Origin: Siphlonurus alternatus
Lineage: Eukaryota > Arthropoda > Insecta > Ephemeroptera > Siphlonuridae
DNA length: 64,000 bases
Direction of reading: 5' to 3'
NCBI GenBank assembly: GCA_949825025.1
Contig: OX463780.1
Coordinates: 47,079,280-47,143,279, forward strand
In this document: piece after piece, positions 34,531 through 46,350 of the stretch
How the letters are laid out: every line of letters starts with the position of its first letter
Position numbering within the stretch: position 1 is the first letter of the stretch
Notes under the pieces: model-generated
What the model was told of the DNA's origin: nothing
Databases searched by the model: none
Seen by the model: only the letters and a program-made list of their open reading frames with translations
Program-made: the position numbers and the translations under genes

Positions 34531-34794
34531 AATCTTTTATTTAATTTACATATCAATATTACACATCTGTTAATAATTATCTTCAGTTATATTGGATGAA
34601 ACCTCGCCTTTATTTGATATGCAGTGAATTGATTGGCAAGTTACCCCTCTACAACCGCAGAACATTGTATATGTTGTGACTTCACCAGTATTAATTATAA
34701 CGAGTATACTGATTGATTTGCAACTGTTTTACATACCAATTATTATTCAAACTCTCCCCCTCGCTTCCAGCTATCTGCATTTATCCTCCCTCTG
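34531..34794. other. Spacer
   Basis: Nothing recognised. Confidence 0.4.
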
Positions 34795-35007
34795 TATAGT
34801 CAAATTAATTAGGAATTCCCACCGGAAGTACCAGGAAGTGGGAGGTTTTCTGGACTTCCTGTTTGTATTTCAGCATTGCAATTTCACACACAAGTCATTA
34901 CTTCTATCAGAAAAATCCTATGTAAAATTACAAATAAAATAGCCATATAAACTTCACACTTCCGGTTATATACTTCCGGAAGAAATTGCAAATTAATTTG
35001 ACTATAT
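34795..35007. mobile_element. Palindromic element H with ETS-like sites
   Basis: TATAGTCAAATTAATT at the left mirrors AATTAATTTGACTATA at the right. Just inside both ends are ACCGGAAGT / ACTTCCGG blocks, so the element carries several GGAA/TTCC (ETS-type) cores. The 88-codon frame across it is chance. A partial relative is at 17184. Confidence 0.7.
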
Positions 35008-35862
35008 ATTCACTGTTAAAAATACTGCAGGCTCACTTTTTTTAACTTCAATATTGGTATATAGTATTATTGATTTAAGTTAGAAATCATATTTGACACT
35101 AATATATCACTGGATATATGTCCAATAGATACAGTTAAAAAAAAAAGAAAGACAGTAAGTATATTATTTATTACTGTGAATGATATTGCAAAAAAATATA
35201 TATCTGAAAATTATATCATTGAATTTATCAATAAATTTGTATTTTTTTTCCCGTATCGAGTTTCAATAAATTCTGATATTTTTTTTTCGTATTTTAGACG
35301 GAAATATAAACTCGTTGCTTCGTAAAAAATATTTATAAATAAGCTTCCATTTTGATTGCGCTATAATATGTATTCATTCTTTTATGTTATTATTGATTTA
35401 AATTTGTATTTTTCTTGTTCTATTTTATCAGGTATAAAAATATAAAAATTAATGAGACAAAAAGACGCGATTTTATGAAAGATAACCAGGTTTGCTAACC
35501 TCGGTTAGTACCATTGGTTGGGCAGACACTAACCGTGGGTAGCGAGAAAGCTGAATCTTGGAAAATAATATATTTTTTTTAATATTTACCGAGTCTTGCG
35601 AGAAAAATAATATGTGATTGATAGCGGAGGGTGTGCCACTTCCACTACTAGTCAAGGAAAAGATACAAGCCGTGATATAATCTTGAAAAAAGAGATCTAA
35701 TTATTATTATTTCTTGATGATGTAATACTTTTTTATGACTTGTCTATTACTATTATGATAGATCAATAAATTTCTTATAATGATATTTATCATGTACTGA
35801 TCCTTATTTTTACAAATTTTTTAAACTAATTTAATTTTTGTAATCAAGTATAAAAAGGGCAC
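35008..35862. other. AT-rich spacer
   Basis: No gene. A GGTTTGCTAACC...GGTTAG block at 35490-35540 resembles the arms of the older inverted pair near 11810. Confidence 0.4.
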
Positions 35863-36050
35863 AATAGACAACATTTTTAATTAAATAGAAGATCTCGAAT
35901 TTTGTATCTAGTCTTTTTTTTAACCCTATAACCTTTAAAATCTTACTGCAAAACGGTGTGACGTCATATTCATGTAGACATTTAACACTCAAGCATGACT
36001 GTGACGTCACACCGTCTTTAATTCTCTACATTTTGAGGATGTTAGAGACT
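35863..36050. mobile_element. Palindromic MITE family D, copy 4
   Basis: Begins ACAATAGACAACATTTTT. Inner arms are ACTGCAAAACGGTGTGACGT and TGACGTCACACCGTCTTTA (TGACGTCA at 35959-35966 and 36002-36009). It contains GAGGATGTTAGAG at the position where the D copy at 54731 has a family A insertion, so it serves as a related empty site. Confidence 0.75.
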
Positions 36051-36406
36051 TCAAAAAAAAATATAAAAAAATTGACAGTATATAATGCAAAGCCCTTTAT
36101 CCAAAAATGCAATAAAATTTTCATGAAGGTTGCTTTCCCTTGATATTGTGTTATAATAATTAATATAATTAAGTTAATTTGTGCATTTTTCCCCACCCCC
36201 AACGCAGTCTAGTTACTCTTTGTAAATTGCCCTTTATAAACATTTGTAAGGCTAAAAAAAAAGCATATTGTCTAGTCCTTCAAAAAAGCTATTCGCTTTA
36301 TCACGTCCCCATTACAGAGTGCGCGACAACGTATACGCAGACAAAAAAATGAACGTCGTTTTTGTTTCGAAGTGTACATCACGTAACGTTACGTCGCCCC
36401 CATATA

Positions 36407-36410
<4 letters not shown>
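36051..36410. other. Spacer with a GC-richer end
   Basis: 36300-36400 is GC-richer (ACGTAACGTTACGT near 36380 is self-complementary) but has no supported gene. Confidence 0.4.

Positions 36411-36488
<78 letters not shown>
36411..36488. repeat. (AT)n microsatellite
   Basis: 39 AT units without interruption. Confidence 0.97.
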
Positions 36489-36492
<4 letters not shown>

Positions 36493-37047
36493 TCACGTCC
36501 GGATGTGACCACATTTGCATGCGCCCTCGAGCACGTGTCTGCTCACGAGCCGTGAAATGACCTCTGATTTATTTGACCTTCAGTGGGGCGCAGGCTAAAA
36601 AAACTGCCCGAGTTTACTTTGTGTACGTTGGACCACTGATGTGGTGGTTTGTCCTGCTTTCGTTGTGACCTCTCTTGCTTTATTATCAAACTTTTATACT
36701 GTTTAATTAACTTATACTAATATAGTACCTGAAAATTTAATTTTATTATTTTTATATCTGATTTTTTTTTAAAGCTCTCAATTATAAAACCAAGAACACT
36801 GAAAATTAATTTGGCATTATATCATGATGAATTTGTTAGATAAAAATATAATTTGCATTTTTTTATATTTAACAATTAATAATAGTAATAAAAGAATGTA
36901 AAGGTAATTAAATTATTAAAATTATACTATTTAGTAATTTATCAAAAATATATAATTATTATTAGTCTTTTATTAAACACAAAAAGTGTACATATAAATA
37001 ATATTAGAAATATATATATGTACTATTTAAGCACCAAAGAAAACATT
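36489..37047. other. Spacer
   Basis: GC-richer to about 36670 without a supported exon, then A/T-rich. Confidence 0.4.
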
Positions 37048-37230
37048 GGGGGACATTCACAAAGCACTTTAACCCCCACTTTAGCCCCAATTTTTAACCC
37101 TGGTGCTAAACATGGTACTAAACCAGGGGCTAACCATGTTAAGCTCATTATAGTTTAGCACCATGTTTTATAGCACCAGGGTTAAAAATCAGGGCTAAAG
37201 TGGGGGTTAAAGTGCTTTGTGAATGCCCCC
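37048..37230. mobile_element. MITE family F: GGGGGACATTCACAAAGC ends
   Basis: Left end GGGGGACATTCACAAAGCAC and right end GTGCTTTGTGAATGCCCCC pair; the arms continue (TTTAACCCCCACTTTAGCCC). CATT flanks both sides (37044-37047, 37231-37234), a possible 3-4 bp target duplication. Terminal GGG...ATTCAC.AAGC resembles family E at 7174. Confidence 0.85.
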
Positions 37231-39513
37231 CATTGAAATTTAGAAGTCAAAACATTATGCTTCAAAAAGGTCAAAGAGGTAAATCTTAATCACTCCTTCC
37301 TGATTATTGCAAGATTTACCCAATATTTAGATTAGATCGTAGATCGAAACACACAAAAAAAAAAAAAAAAAAACAGGAAATAATAAAATAAAATTTTTTT
37401 TAGCAAAAATGCAAAAATTCCACATTAATTCAATTGCATGTAATGCTATATAATATTTGGTATATTACGTTTAAATCAAATATACAATGCTCATGGAAAT
37501 AATCTTCATCATTGGTATTGTGTAAGAGGTCAATACAACTATACAGAATCTCATTTGCCTATTTGTATATAGGTTCACCAGAACAATCGCGCTGCATGCC
37601 AAGAAACAAAAGGGAAATGTTATGATTAGATTTTCTCCGGACCTTTATTTGGAATTGTGTTTACCACTGGGGCCGGGCCACACAACCACCAATACATACA
37701 AAGTGAGCGCCTCCTTGCTTTTCAATACAATTCGTGTATTTTGACCTTCTTCTGCATGAATTTTTACTATTTTCTACATAATTTTTTTTTTAATATAAAA
37801 AAGAAAAGATTTCTCCAGGCATTTCGTTCAATTTGAATTGTACTATGAATTTATATATGCAAGAAAATAGTTTATATGCTGCAGTATTCAATAAATGAAA
37901 ACTTCGTATTACAACCAAATATGTATATGTACTCGTAATTATTTCGTTATTATATATTATTTCGATCGTGTATTGTTGTGGAACGTAGCGTATAATATTG
38001 AAGTATTTCATATAAAAGGGAATAAGGAGAGGTGTGGTCACCCCCATTCATTGAAGATGAAGCTGGAAAAAAAAAAAATGTAAAAGATTATTAAAAAAAA
38101 AAACTGGAAAAATAAAAATTAAATTAGCAACGATTTTAAGGAACCGTGGGTCTCTCCCGGTAATGAGTGAGGAAAGTATACCTTGGTAATGTCTTGAGGT
38201 TAGTAGAATTTAAACAGCACGTTGATATTTTTGAGATACAGGATTCTGTGATCTCTTTGCTATTATAGCGACAACGTCTGATTGATATATTTGTAAAAAA
38301 ACGTAATCATAACAACGAATATTTGAAATAAACTGGAAAAACAACACACAGTTAATTTTACTGTTATAATATTTACTTATTATTTTCATAAAATCAATAT
38401 TTTTATTTGATACAGTATCATATATGCAGTCTTATACTGTAATATACTATCGCGCGTAAGCTTTTATATTTTTTATGCTAAATTATCTAAATTATGTAAT
38501 GAACTGCATTATCGTATAATATTGCTAGTGCTATAAATTACTATATATATATATGCTACTTAAAATTGGTTCTATTTGCTCTATTGGTTTATATAATTTT
38601 AAAAATAATATTTGAAAAGAAAATTTATTTGTTCAGGAAGTACAAAAGCTATTAGCTGCTATATCATGCAATATGTAAAATATATCGTATGCGTAAAGTT
38701 TTGAAACCCAATAGTGTACTATGCAAAAGTAATCCCAAAGTACAATTTGTGTGCAGTGGTCAGAGAGAATAAATCAAAACGTACAGTCGAGTGAGTCTGA
38801 TAATTATTAACCCTTGGTTTGTATGCTCGCCGGTAGACGATGTTTACTTTGGTCTCAGGGGGGGCTGAGTGATTGTTTTACATCCATTGTTAGTGAGCCG
38901 TGAAATTGGCTTGTTTATTATTTATCGATTTCATATCTTCCTCTCACAAACCAAGGAAGTTAGACGACGTAATCTCTTGGAATATTTAATTATGTTGATA
39001 TTGCAGTAATATATAATGAGAGTTGATAAAAAAAATTATCATCAATATAAGGAAATAAAGTTATAACAAATAATTAATTTCATTAAATGAATATCTAGAA
39101 TTATGCAAGTACAGTACTCATAATTAATTTTTGTCTATCAGAGGACATTACAGAATCAATGTAAAAACCAAACAAAATATGACGGACAGTGTACTTTCCT
39201 TGCTCTTGGAAACTTCCTTCTCAAAATAAGAGATGGCAATAGTGTCAATATTTATTTCAAACAATACTTCGCGGCTATTGACATCTTTTAGCGTAGATAT
39301 ATTCAAGGGTGACGACTGTATATGACATCACGAACCGTACCTCCGCTCTTAGAGATTGACAAAGAGATGCAGATATGCAATTTTTAGGAAGGTAAGAAGA
39401 GCACCCATGACGTGTAGCCGTCCCAAAATCGTTCATTCATTCTAATTCACCACACTTCCATAGGCTGCGTGACAATGTCCACAAACAGAGCAGGGGTCAA
39501 TAACGAAGTCTAT
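37231..39513. other. AT-rich spacer
   Basis: No gene recognised. It includes a poly(A) run at 37354-37373 and (AT) stretches. At 39388 a GGAAG|GTAAGA donor-like site follows a 24-codon open segment that has its own stop, so it is not annotated as an exon. Confidence 0.4.
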
Positions 39514-39620
39514 GTGTGACGTCACAGAAATTCTCACAAATCTGAGAGTATGTTTACAACAAAAACTGAAATTATTTGTGACGTCACAGAAATCTCTCAC
39601 AAATCTGATGGCATGTTTAC
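39514..39620. repeat. Two ~43-bp direct repeats each with a CRE palindrome
   Basis: TGTGACGTCACAGAAATT, then CTCACAAATCTGA and TATGTTTAC, recurs about 62 bases later with minor changes. TGACGTCA sits at 39517-39524 and 39579-39586. Two CRE sites at this spacing could form a regulatory module or be remnants of element D-like DNA. Confidence 0.75.
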
Positions 39621-40979
39621 GTCTGTTATTGCTATGGAAGACCACGTGGGGTCGCGTAATGACCTCGTAGTAATCTGTAACGAGTGTGACACCCTTGATG
39701 ACTAGTCCTTAATTGCGCTCCCGTGTCAGAGAAAATCAATCTTAATTCAGTGTGTCCACACCTGCAACCCTCAACTGGCTGTATGGGTTCTTCTGATCGT
39801 GAAACCAATACGTTCCAAGTTAGAGGGTTGAGTTAATTAATAAAGTTAATAATCGGCATGGTGTTATCATCATGTAGGGTTTATGAAGTTTAAATAACTT
39901 TCGATTAGCAGGAATTTATGTCATAATTTTACCAATAGTATAATTTATAAATATAAAAAGGTTGTACTTGCTTAATTGTCGTGTAGAATTTACACTTGAA
40001 TTTAAAATACATGTGTGTTTTGTATGTTTTTTTTTTTCTCCTCATCGTTTCTTACATTATACTACTGTATTGTTTATATTATAACATTGAACAATTTTAA
40101 CATATTTTTCATGAGTTATAATATTTTGATGTTACAGGCAATTCATTTACACATACGTTTAACTGTATATAATGTACTTGCGGATTGTATAAATCATAGT
40201 ATCTTGTTGCAGCCTTGTACTGTCTAAGATTTTTACATAAATAATACATAATTATTTTATCTGATTTTTTATGCAACGTGTATCTGACTAACTATTTGTA
40301 TATTTTAGTACTGGTTGCCTATACTCAGTACATGTCTGAAACTGATCAGTAACGATTATTTGAGCTTGATATTATGAATGAAATAGAGCAGGTTAAAAAA
40401 CTGAAATTTCTAAATATCATCTCAACAATAACGTGATTTGTGAATGTCGTCCCACTATTGAAAATGTCCCCGTTCGTGACGTCACAGATTGTCATAAACA
40501 ACCCAGGTCTGCGGCAGGCGTACCCCCTCCTACCGGCGGCACACAAAAAGCCACCCCCCCACATTGATTTACGTGCGATTTGTGCAGGAAGGCAGGCTCG
40601 GCGTGGATTTATGAACGCACCCTAACTCTCTAGTTGAACTCATATTTGCATATGACTGGAATATCCATGTATAAAGTTTAAGTCAAGTAAAGTTTAAATT
40701 ACCAAGTGAAAAGTAACTTTTACTGAAATTACTCACGTTCAAGTACCTTCAAACTTCTACATTACTTTTTCAATTTATTTATAAATTATTGATTTTTATA
40801 ATATGAAACCAATGGTTAAAATAATAAATTGCTTTCAGTCTAGATACTTTTTGAAGGAAAAATTGAATTCAGATTCAAAAGACTTTTATTAAGAAAACAT
40901 CACAATACAAGTTTGCGGCCGCCATTACCCCTGCTGAAACAAATGTAGGCTACTCGCTGTACAATCAAAAATTCAATAT
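39621..40979. other. Spacer with GC-richer patches
   Basis: 40440-40620 is GC-richer, with TGACGTCA at 40477-40484 and a TTTGTGCAG acceptor-like site followed by 14 open codons; too weak to call an exon. Confidence 0.4.
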
Positions 40980-41401
40980 TTAAGGGCATTGGGTGTAGCA
41001 CCGGTAGTTGGCAACACTGACGTATCTTCACCATGTTAATTTTTGGTCATTGCTCCTCGGAGTAATTTTTATGCTAGAGCTAAGCTGATTGCTGTAGTAT
41101 CAAGATAATTAGTAGCCCAAGTGCACAATTTGGCTAAATAAAGCCTGATTTAAAGAAAAGTATTTTTTTTTATATTTTAGAAAAATGCATGTAAATTTAA
41201 AAAATTATAACTAAAAAATACTTTTCTTTAAATCAAGCTTTATTTAGCTAAATTGTGCACTTGGGCTACTAATTATCTTGATACTACAGCAATCAGCTTA
41301 GCTCTAGCATAAAAATTACTCCGAGGAGCAATGATCAAAAATTAACATGGTGAAGATACGTCAGTGTTGCCAACTACCGGTGCTACACCCAATGCCCTTA
41401 A
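40980..41401. mobile_element. Palindromic MITE family C, copy 2
   Basis: TTAAGGGCATTGGGTGTAGC at the left and its inverse at the right, with nearly identical arms to copy 1 at 16585. TTAA occurs at both ends. Non-coding. Confidence 0.88.
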
Positions 41402-41684
41402 AAAAAAAAATTGTATGTAATATGTATGGTAATAAAGGTAGTCCTGCGTATAGCCTTGAGTAAATGAAGCTGGAAGATTGGTCTAATATTCGGGGGTATA
41501 TAAGAAACATTGCTGCAGATTAAAGAAACTTGTATAATATTGAGCAGCGAACATTTGTTGTTAATTTATGTGAATATTTCTTCGTTTTTTTTTCCGCAAG
41601 CTTATTACAAACTCAGGGTTTGTCAGAGACCTCCGTGTCTTGTGGACAAAAAATATACCCATTTCATAAGCTTTTTGTTATGAA

Positions 41685-41817
41685 CCAAGGTAATGAATAA
41701 CAGGTATGATCTTAAAGTGTTTTAGCCCCTTCCACTTGATGACGTCATGATAGAGGGCCATAAGAATATCATTGGATGCCTCTATCATGACGTTACTAAA
41801 GTCACGTGACTTTGGAT
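41685..41817. repeat. Dispersed repeat I, copy 1
   Basis: CCAAGGTAATGAATAACAGG, then GATGACGTCATGATAGAGGG, CCATAAGA, TCATGACGTTACTA and GTCACGTGACTTT. The same order of blocks is at 60338-60468. The inner part (GACGTCATGATAGAGG and CCTCTATCATGACGTT) is an inverted repeat. Confidence 0.75.
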
Positions 41818-42545
41818 GTACGTAACTTTTTTTATCTATTTCCTTGGTTACGAACGGTAGCTGCACCATTGTCGCGCATGTGTTTCTTATGAGTGACTGC
41901 ATGTTGTGCTACCGTCCTTGTAAAAGGGCATAATTCAATTGGTGAAATGACATTGCATGTAGGAGTATCATAAATGCCATTAAAAAAAATTTTATTCGCT
42001 TTTATAAAGTGCACATACAATGTTACAGACTGTGACGTCATCGTTTTGTTCAATGACTTTCAGTATACATCTCGCAGTACATTTCAATCTATATATCTGA
42101 ACGCCGGGAGAGCACACTGACCATTATTTACATGTGGAAAATTATTGAGATGTGTCGAAACCAAACTCCAACTCATACATCAGAGTGGGATAAATAACAA
42201 ACTGTATAAATTAATATTTTTTATCGGCTAAAATGGTAATGAATAATACAGTTTGTTGTCACGAAAAAAATTCAAGTGTACACAATAAAAATGAATAAAT
42301 TATTTTTCAGATTACAATGCTCATTTTTTTTTTTATATATAGGAAAACAAAAATGATTTATTGTTTTTTTTTTTAGTTAAACATAACTATTTTTAAATGT
42401 TATAATTTTTTAAACCGCAAACAAACATTGACAAAACTGTTTTTATATTATACATTTTTAAATGTTTTAAGTAAATAAATAATATAAATAGAAATTGGTT
42501 TAGTGAAATGTTATGTTTACCAAACATTAATTAAATTATATGTAA
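41818..42545. other. Spacer
   Basis: GC-richer to 42060 (TGACGTCA at 42033-42040), then A/T-rich. No supported gene. Confidence 0.4.
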
Positions 42546-44199
42546 TAGTCCAGTAAAATTAAGTTTTGACCCGGAAAAAATTATTAAAGTTTTGAAACTT
42601 TCAGGGTCGATGTAGACTTATGTTCTAGATCACATACTCAAAATCCCCCAAAATCCCCCTGGGGCATTTCCGGTTACCCTTAAAAAATGGCGGCCAAAAA
42701 GCACTTTTTTAAAAAATTCGTAATTAAATCCCTAATTAAGCTAGGTTAAAAATTTTAGCAGATAATTAAAGCCAAGAGTTGACATTAACAGTAAAATTAA
42801 AAATATTTTAAAATTTTGAAATTAATCAGTGTTTAATCGGTGATTAATTAAATTTTTATCAAAAGCTCGCGGATAGATTGTAAAAAAAAGCATAGAAATA
42901 ATTTTTTTATGAAAAAAAGTTTCAAGTAAAAAACGTAGCTTGTGTTTTCTAGTTTCTTTAACTGTCATTAAATTTAATTTATGTTTATATTTAACGGAGA
43001 TATGAGCGGATGAAGAAGAGCGCGCGTGGTCGCTCGGACGTTCAAACGACAATATTACAGCCGCCCGCTATGCATGCATTTAGGCTTGCGCGCTCTCTTG
43101 TCGCCGTCTTTACTTCTGTCGTGCAAATATTCTATGAAGTATGGGGGTAGTAAAACCCAATTTACCCCCTCCCCCCCCCCCCGAAATCATCTGTTTGATA
43201 TGAATTTTGAGAATTTCATGATATTACAGGTATTTATATAAGAATAATATAGAAAGATTATGATATAGAATCCATATATTATAGATAATGAAAGACATGT
43301 TATGGCATTTTGTAAACAACAAGTTTACAATTTTTGTGGGAGGTATGGCGTAGTGCGTTTGACCGGGTCTCGTCAGATCACCGAAGTTAAGCAACGCTGT
43401 GCGTGGTTGCTAGTTGGATTGGTGACCATATTGTATATTCAACAGAAATCATGTTACTAACCCAGGGGTAAATCATTGCGCTTTTCTACCCACCATATGG
43501 GTCCCCTGCATGGTTTTGTACCATTGCACTACGGTCCATTGACAAAAGCTGTAGTGTCTATTTTAGTTGAGATTTCCACGTTTCCCTCAATCGTAGGCAA
43601 ATGCTGGCATGGCCGGGGCAATACTTGTTCTAGAAGACTCCGCGAAACGTGTACGAATGAGCACTTTTTAGTTTTTAGTGAGTGAACTGCTCACCAATCT
43701 TTTTCATTTGCCATGGCACATGGGTTGTTTTACGGAAATTTTGAGTATAATATAATTATTTATGTATAATTATGTTATATTATTGTAAAGTTCCCATCAC
43801 GAGACAAAAAAAAACGCTCAAAACGCTCAAGTTGGAGTTTCGGAAGGTTCGGGGTTTCAAACTCACATTTGTTAGTGAGTAATAGTAATTAACATTTGTA
43901 ATAAAAAGTATCCAATTATGGTTTGATAAAGGAAAGAAATATAATCTATAACCATGCGAAAATTTATAATAAAGACTAAGAAGTTTATAGTTGTACATAT
44001 TATACAAAAATGTGTAGATTCTTATTGACTCTGTACTCGTATATGCACATAATGATAAACATTATTCTCAATGTTATATATATTCTTAGATTCTTACTAT
44101 ATAAATTTACTGTTAATTGAGAGTACCTGCAGGTTATAATCCTGGAAAATCAACTACTATACGAGATTTTTGCGTTCAGTGCGTATGCATAATGTGTAT
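42546..44199 (+). repeat. Left arm of the giant palindrome
   Basis: It contains, in order, a CCGGTTACCC/GCCGCCATTTT-type block (42672-42705, inverse in the other arm), a GC-rich C run at 43173-43183, the 5S-headed SINE, and a GCACTTTTTAGTTTTTAGTG palindrome. Confidence 0.88.
43337..43640 (+). mobile_element. 5S rRNA-derived SINE
   Basis: 43350-43427 resembles 5S rRNA: GGTCTCGTCAGATCACCGAA, GTTAAGCAACGCTG (box A-like) and GTTGGATTGGTGACC (box C-like; 5S consensus CTTGGATGGGAGACC). Downstream come GGTCCATTGACAAAAGC, a TTGAGATTTCCACGTTTCCC module and GGCAAATGCTGGCATGG. A 5S head gives an internal RNA polymerase III promoter, as in SINE3-type elements. It is not a functional 5S gene, since the 5' and 3' stem regions do not match. 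Confidence 0.7.
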
Positions 44200-44492
44200 T
44201 AAAAAAAAAAAATAACGTTAGTGAAAAAAGAATTTTTATTAATGAATGGGGAATGGGGTAATGGATATTGCAAATTATTTTACTATAATGGTTGAGAAAA
44301 ATGTATTGAAATTAAATTTTTAAGACAATTTTGTTAAGAAAAGCCGGTATTACACGATACAAGTTTTCTAACTATTGCATACAATTTTAACTTTCAAGAA
44401 AACTTGAACTTCATTTGTTTATATGGAGATTAAATTTTCTTGCAAGGAAAAATCGTGTGCAAAATTGTACGTGTAATACAGGCTTTATATAC
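44200..44492. other. Central spacer of the giant palindrome
   Basis: About 290 bases without arm symmetry. The left half is A/T-rich; the right half is a family L MITE (44341-44485). Confidence 0.8.
44341..44485. mobile_element. MITE family L, copy 3
   Basis: AAGCCGGTATTACACGATAC at the left and GTACGTGTAATACAGGCTT at the right; TTTCAAGAAAACTTGAACTT inside. Located at the axis of the giant palindrome, so it inserted into the loop or was part of the event that created it. Confidence 0.85.
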
Positions 44493-46154
44493 ATAACATT
44501 ATGCATACGCATTGAAGGCAAAATTCTCGTAAAGTAGTTGATTTTCCAGGATTATAACCTGCAGGTATTCTCAATTAACAGTAAATTTATATAGTAAGAA
44601 TATAAGAATATAAATAACATTGAGAATAATGTTTATCATTATGTGCATATACGAGTACAGAGTCAATAAGAATCTATACATTTTTGTATAATATGTACAA
44701 CTATAAACTTCTTAGTCTTTATTATAAATTTTCGCATGGTTATAGATTATATTTCTTTCCTTTATCAAACCATAATTGGATACTTTTTATTACAAATGTT
44801 AATTACTATTACTCACTAACAAATGTGAGTTTGAAACCCCGAACCTTCCGAAACTCCAACTTGAGCGTTTTGAGCGTTTTTTTTGTCTCGTGATGGGAAC
44901 TTTACAATAATATAACATAATTATACATAAATAATTATATTATACTCAAAATTTCCGTAAAACAACCCATGTGCCATGGCAAATGAAAAAGATTGGTGAG
45001 CAGTTCACTCACTAAAAACTAAAAAGTGCTCATTCGTACACGTTTCGCGGAGTCTTCTAGAACAAGTATTGCCCCGGCCATGCCAGCATTTGCCTACGAT
45101 TGAGGGAAACGTGGAAATCTCAACTAAAATAGACACTACAGCTTTTGTCAATGGACCGTAGTGCAATGGTACAAAACCATGCAGGGGACCCATATGGTGG
45201 GTAGAAAATCGCAATGATTTACCCCTGGGTTAGTAACATGATTTCTGTTGAATATACAAAATGGTCACCAATCCAACTAGCAACCACGCACAGCGTTGCT
45301 TAACTTCGGTGATCTGACGAGACCCGGTCAAACGCACTACGCCATACCTCCCACAAAAATTGTAAACTTGTTGTTTACAAAATGCCATAACATGTCTTTC
45401 ATTATCTATAATATATGGATTCTATATCATAATCTTTCTATATTATTCTTATATAAATACCTGTAATATCATGAAATTCTCAAAATTCATATCAAACAGA
45501 TGATTTCGGGGGGGGGGGAGGGGGTAAATTGGGTTTTACTACCCCCATACTTCATAGAATATTTGCACGACAGAAGTAAAGACGGCGACAAGAGAGCGCG
45601 CAAGCCTAAATGCATGCATAGCGGGCGGCTGTAATATTGTCGTTTGAACGTCCGAGCGACCACGTGCGCTCTTCTTCATCCGCTCATATCTCCGTTAAAT
45701 ATAAACATAAATTAAATTTAATGACAGTTAAAGAAACTAGAAAACACAAGCTACGTTTTTTACTTGAAACTTTTTTTCATAAAAAAATTATTTCTATGCT
45801 TTTTTTTACAATCTATCCGCGAGCTTTTGATAAAAATTTAATTAATCACCGATTAAACACTGATTAATTTCAAAATTTTAAAATATTTTTAATTTTCCTG
45901 TTAATGTCAACTCTTGGCTTTAATTATCTGCTAAAATTTTTAACCTAGCTTAATTAGGGATTTAATTACGAATTTTTTAAAAAAGTGCTTTTTGGCCGCC
46001 ATTTTTTAAGGGTAACCGGAAATGCCCCAGGGGGATTTTGGGGGATTTTGAGTATGTGATCTAGAACATAAGTCTACATCGACCCTGAAAGTTTCAAAAC
46101 TTTAATAATTTTTTCCGGGTCAACATAGGATTTTAACTTAGTTTTACTGGACTA
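44493..46154 (-). repeat. Right arm of the giant palindrome
   Basis: Reverse complement of the left arm, including the SINE at 45050-45353 and the G run near 45508-45518. Confidence 0.88.
45050..45353 (-). mobile_element. 5S rRNA-derived SINE, inverted copy
   Basis: Mirror of the SINE at 43337. Its presence at the same point in both arms means the SINE was there before the arms were duplicated, or the arms have since been homogenised. Confidence 0.7.
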
Positions 46155-46183
46155 TAAATGGTATGTACGACGAGTCAAGTATT

Positions 46184-46187
<4 letters not shown>

Positions 46188-46277
<90 letters not shown>
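46188..46277. repeat. (AT)n microsatellite just outside the giant palindrome
   Basis: About 45 TA units, starting 34 bases beyond the palindrome's right end. Confidence 0.97.
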
Positions 46278-46279
<2 letters not shown>

Positions 46280-46350
46280 AATGCTAATTTTGACTACTAT
46301 AAATGGGATGGTTATACGCATCCATATTACAATTTTACCTCACAATTATT

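Larger units (their letters stand above)
42546..46154. mobile_element. Giant 3.6-kb inverted repeat with TA-flanked GTCCAG ends
   Basis: The two arms (42546-44199 and 44493-46154) are near-identical reverse complements; mismatches are few (for example a single change near 43027/45663). The ends read TAGTCCAGTAAAA and TTTTACTGGACTA; both lie at a TA, which would fit a TA target duplication, though TA is common here. The right arm's outermost part has about 10 extra bases near 46122-46140. The arms contain no long gene: mirrored open frames of 69-76 codons in both arms are non-coding. The inner spacer holds a family L MITE. It may be a foldback-type transposon with very long inverted repeats or a chromosomal palindrome made by inverted duplication. 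Confidence 0.88.

Noticed and set aside
36268..36555. Plus and minus frames with IYIY repeats (also at 46163)
   Set aside because: Translation of AT microsatellites.
39318..39390. Exon ending at GGAAG|GTAAGA
   Set aside because: The open frame meets TAG before the donor and no acceptor precedes it.
40590..40625. Possible terminal exon after TTTGTGCAG (14 codons to TAG)
   Set aside because: Too short and the pyrimidine tract is poor; in a GC-rich patch such a frame is expected by chance.
43350..43427. Functional 5S rRNA gene
   Set aside because: Only the internal promoter region resembles 5S; the terminal stem sequences and a terminator at the right distance are missing, and a SINE tail follows.
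43780..44893. Mirrored frames MYNMYNYKLL...
   Set aside because: Again duplicated by the palindrome; A/T-rich composition and no start or splice support.
43476..45214. Identical 69-residue frames on opposite strands (43476-43685 and 45005-45214)
   Set aside because: Mirror images created by the giant palindrome and located in the SINE; identity reflects arm duplication, not a gene pair.
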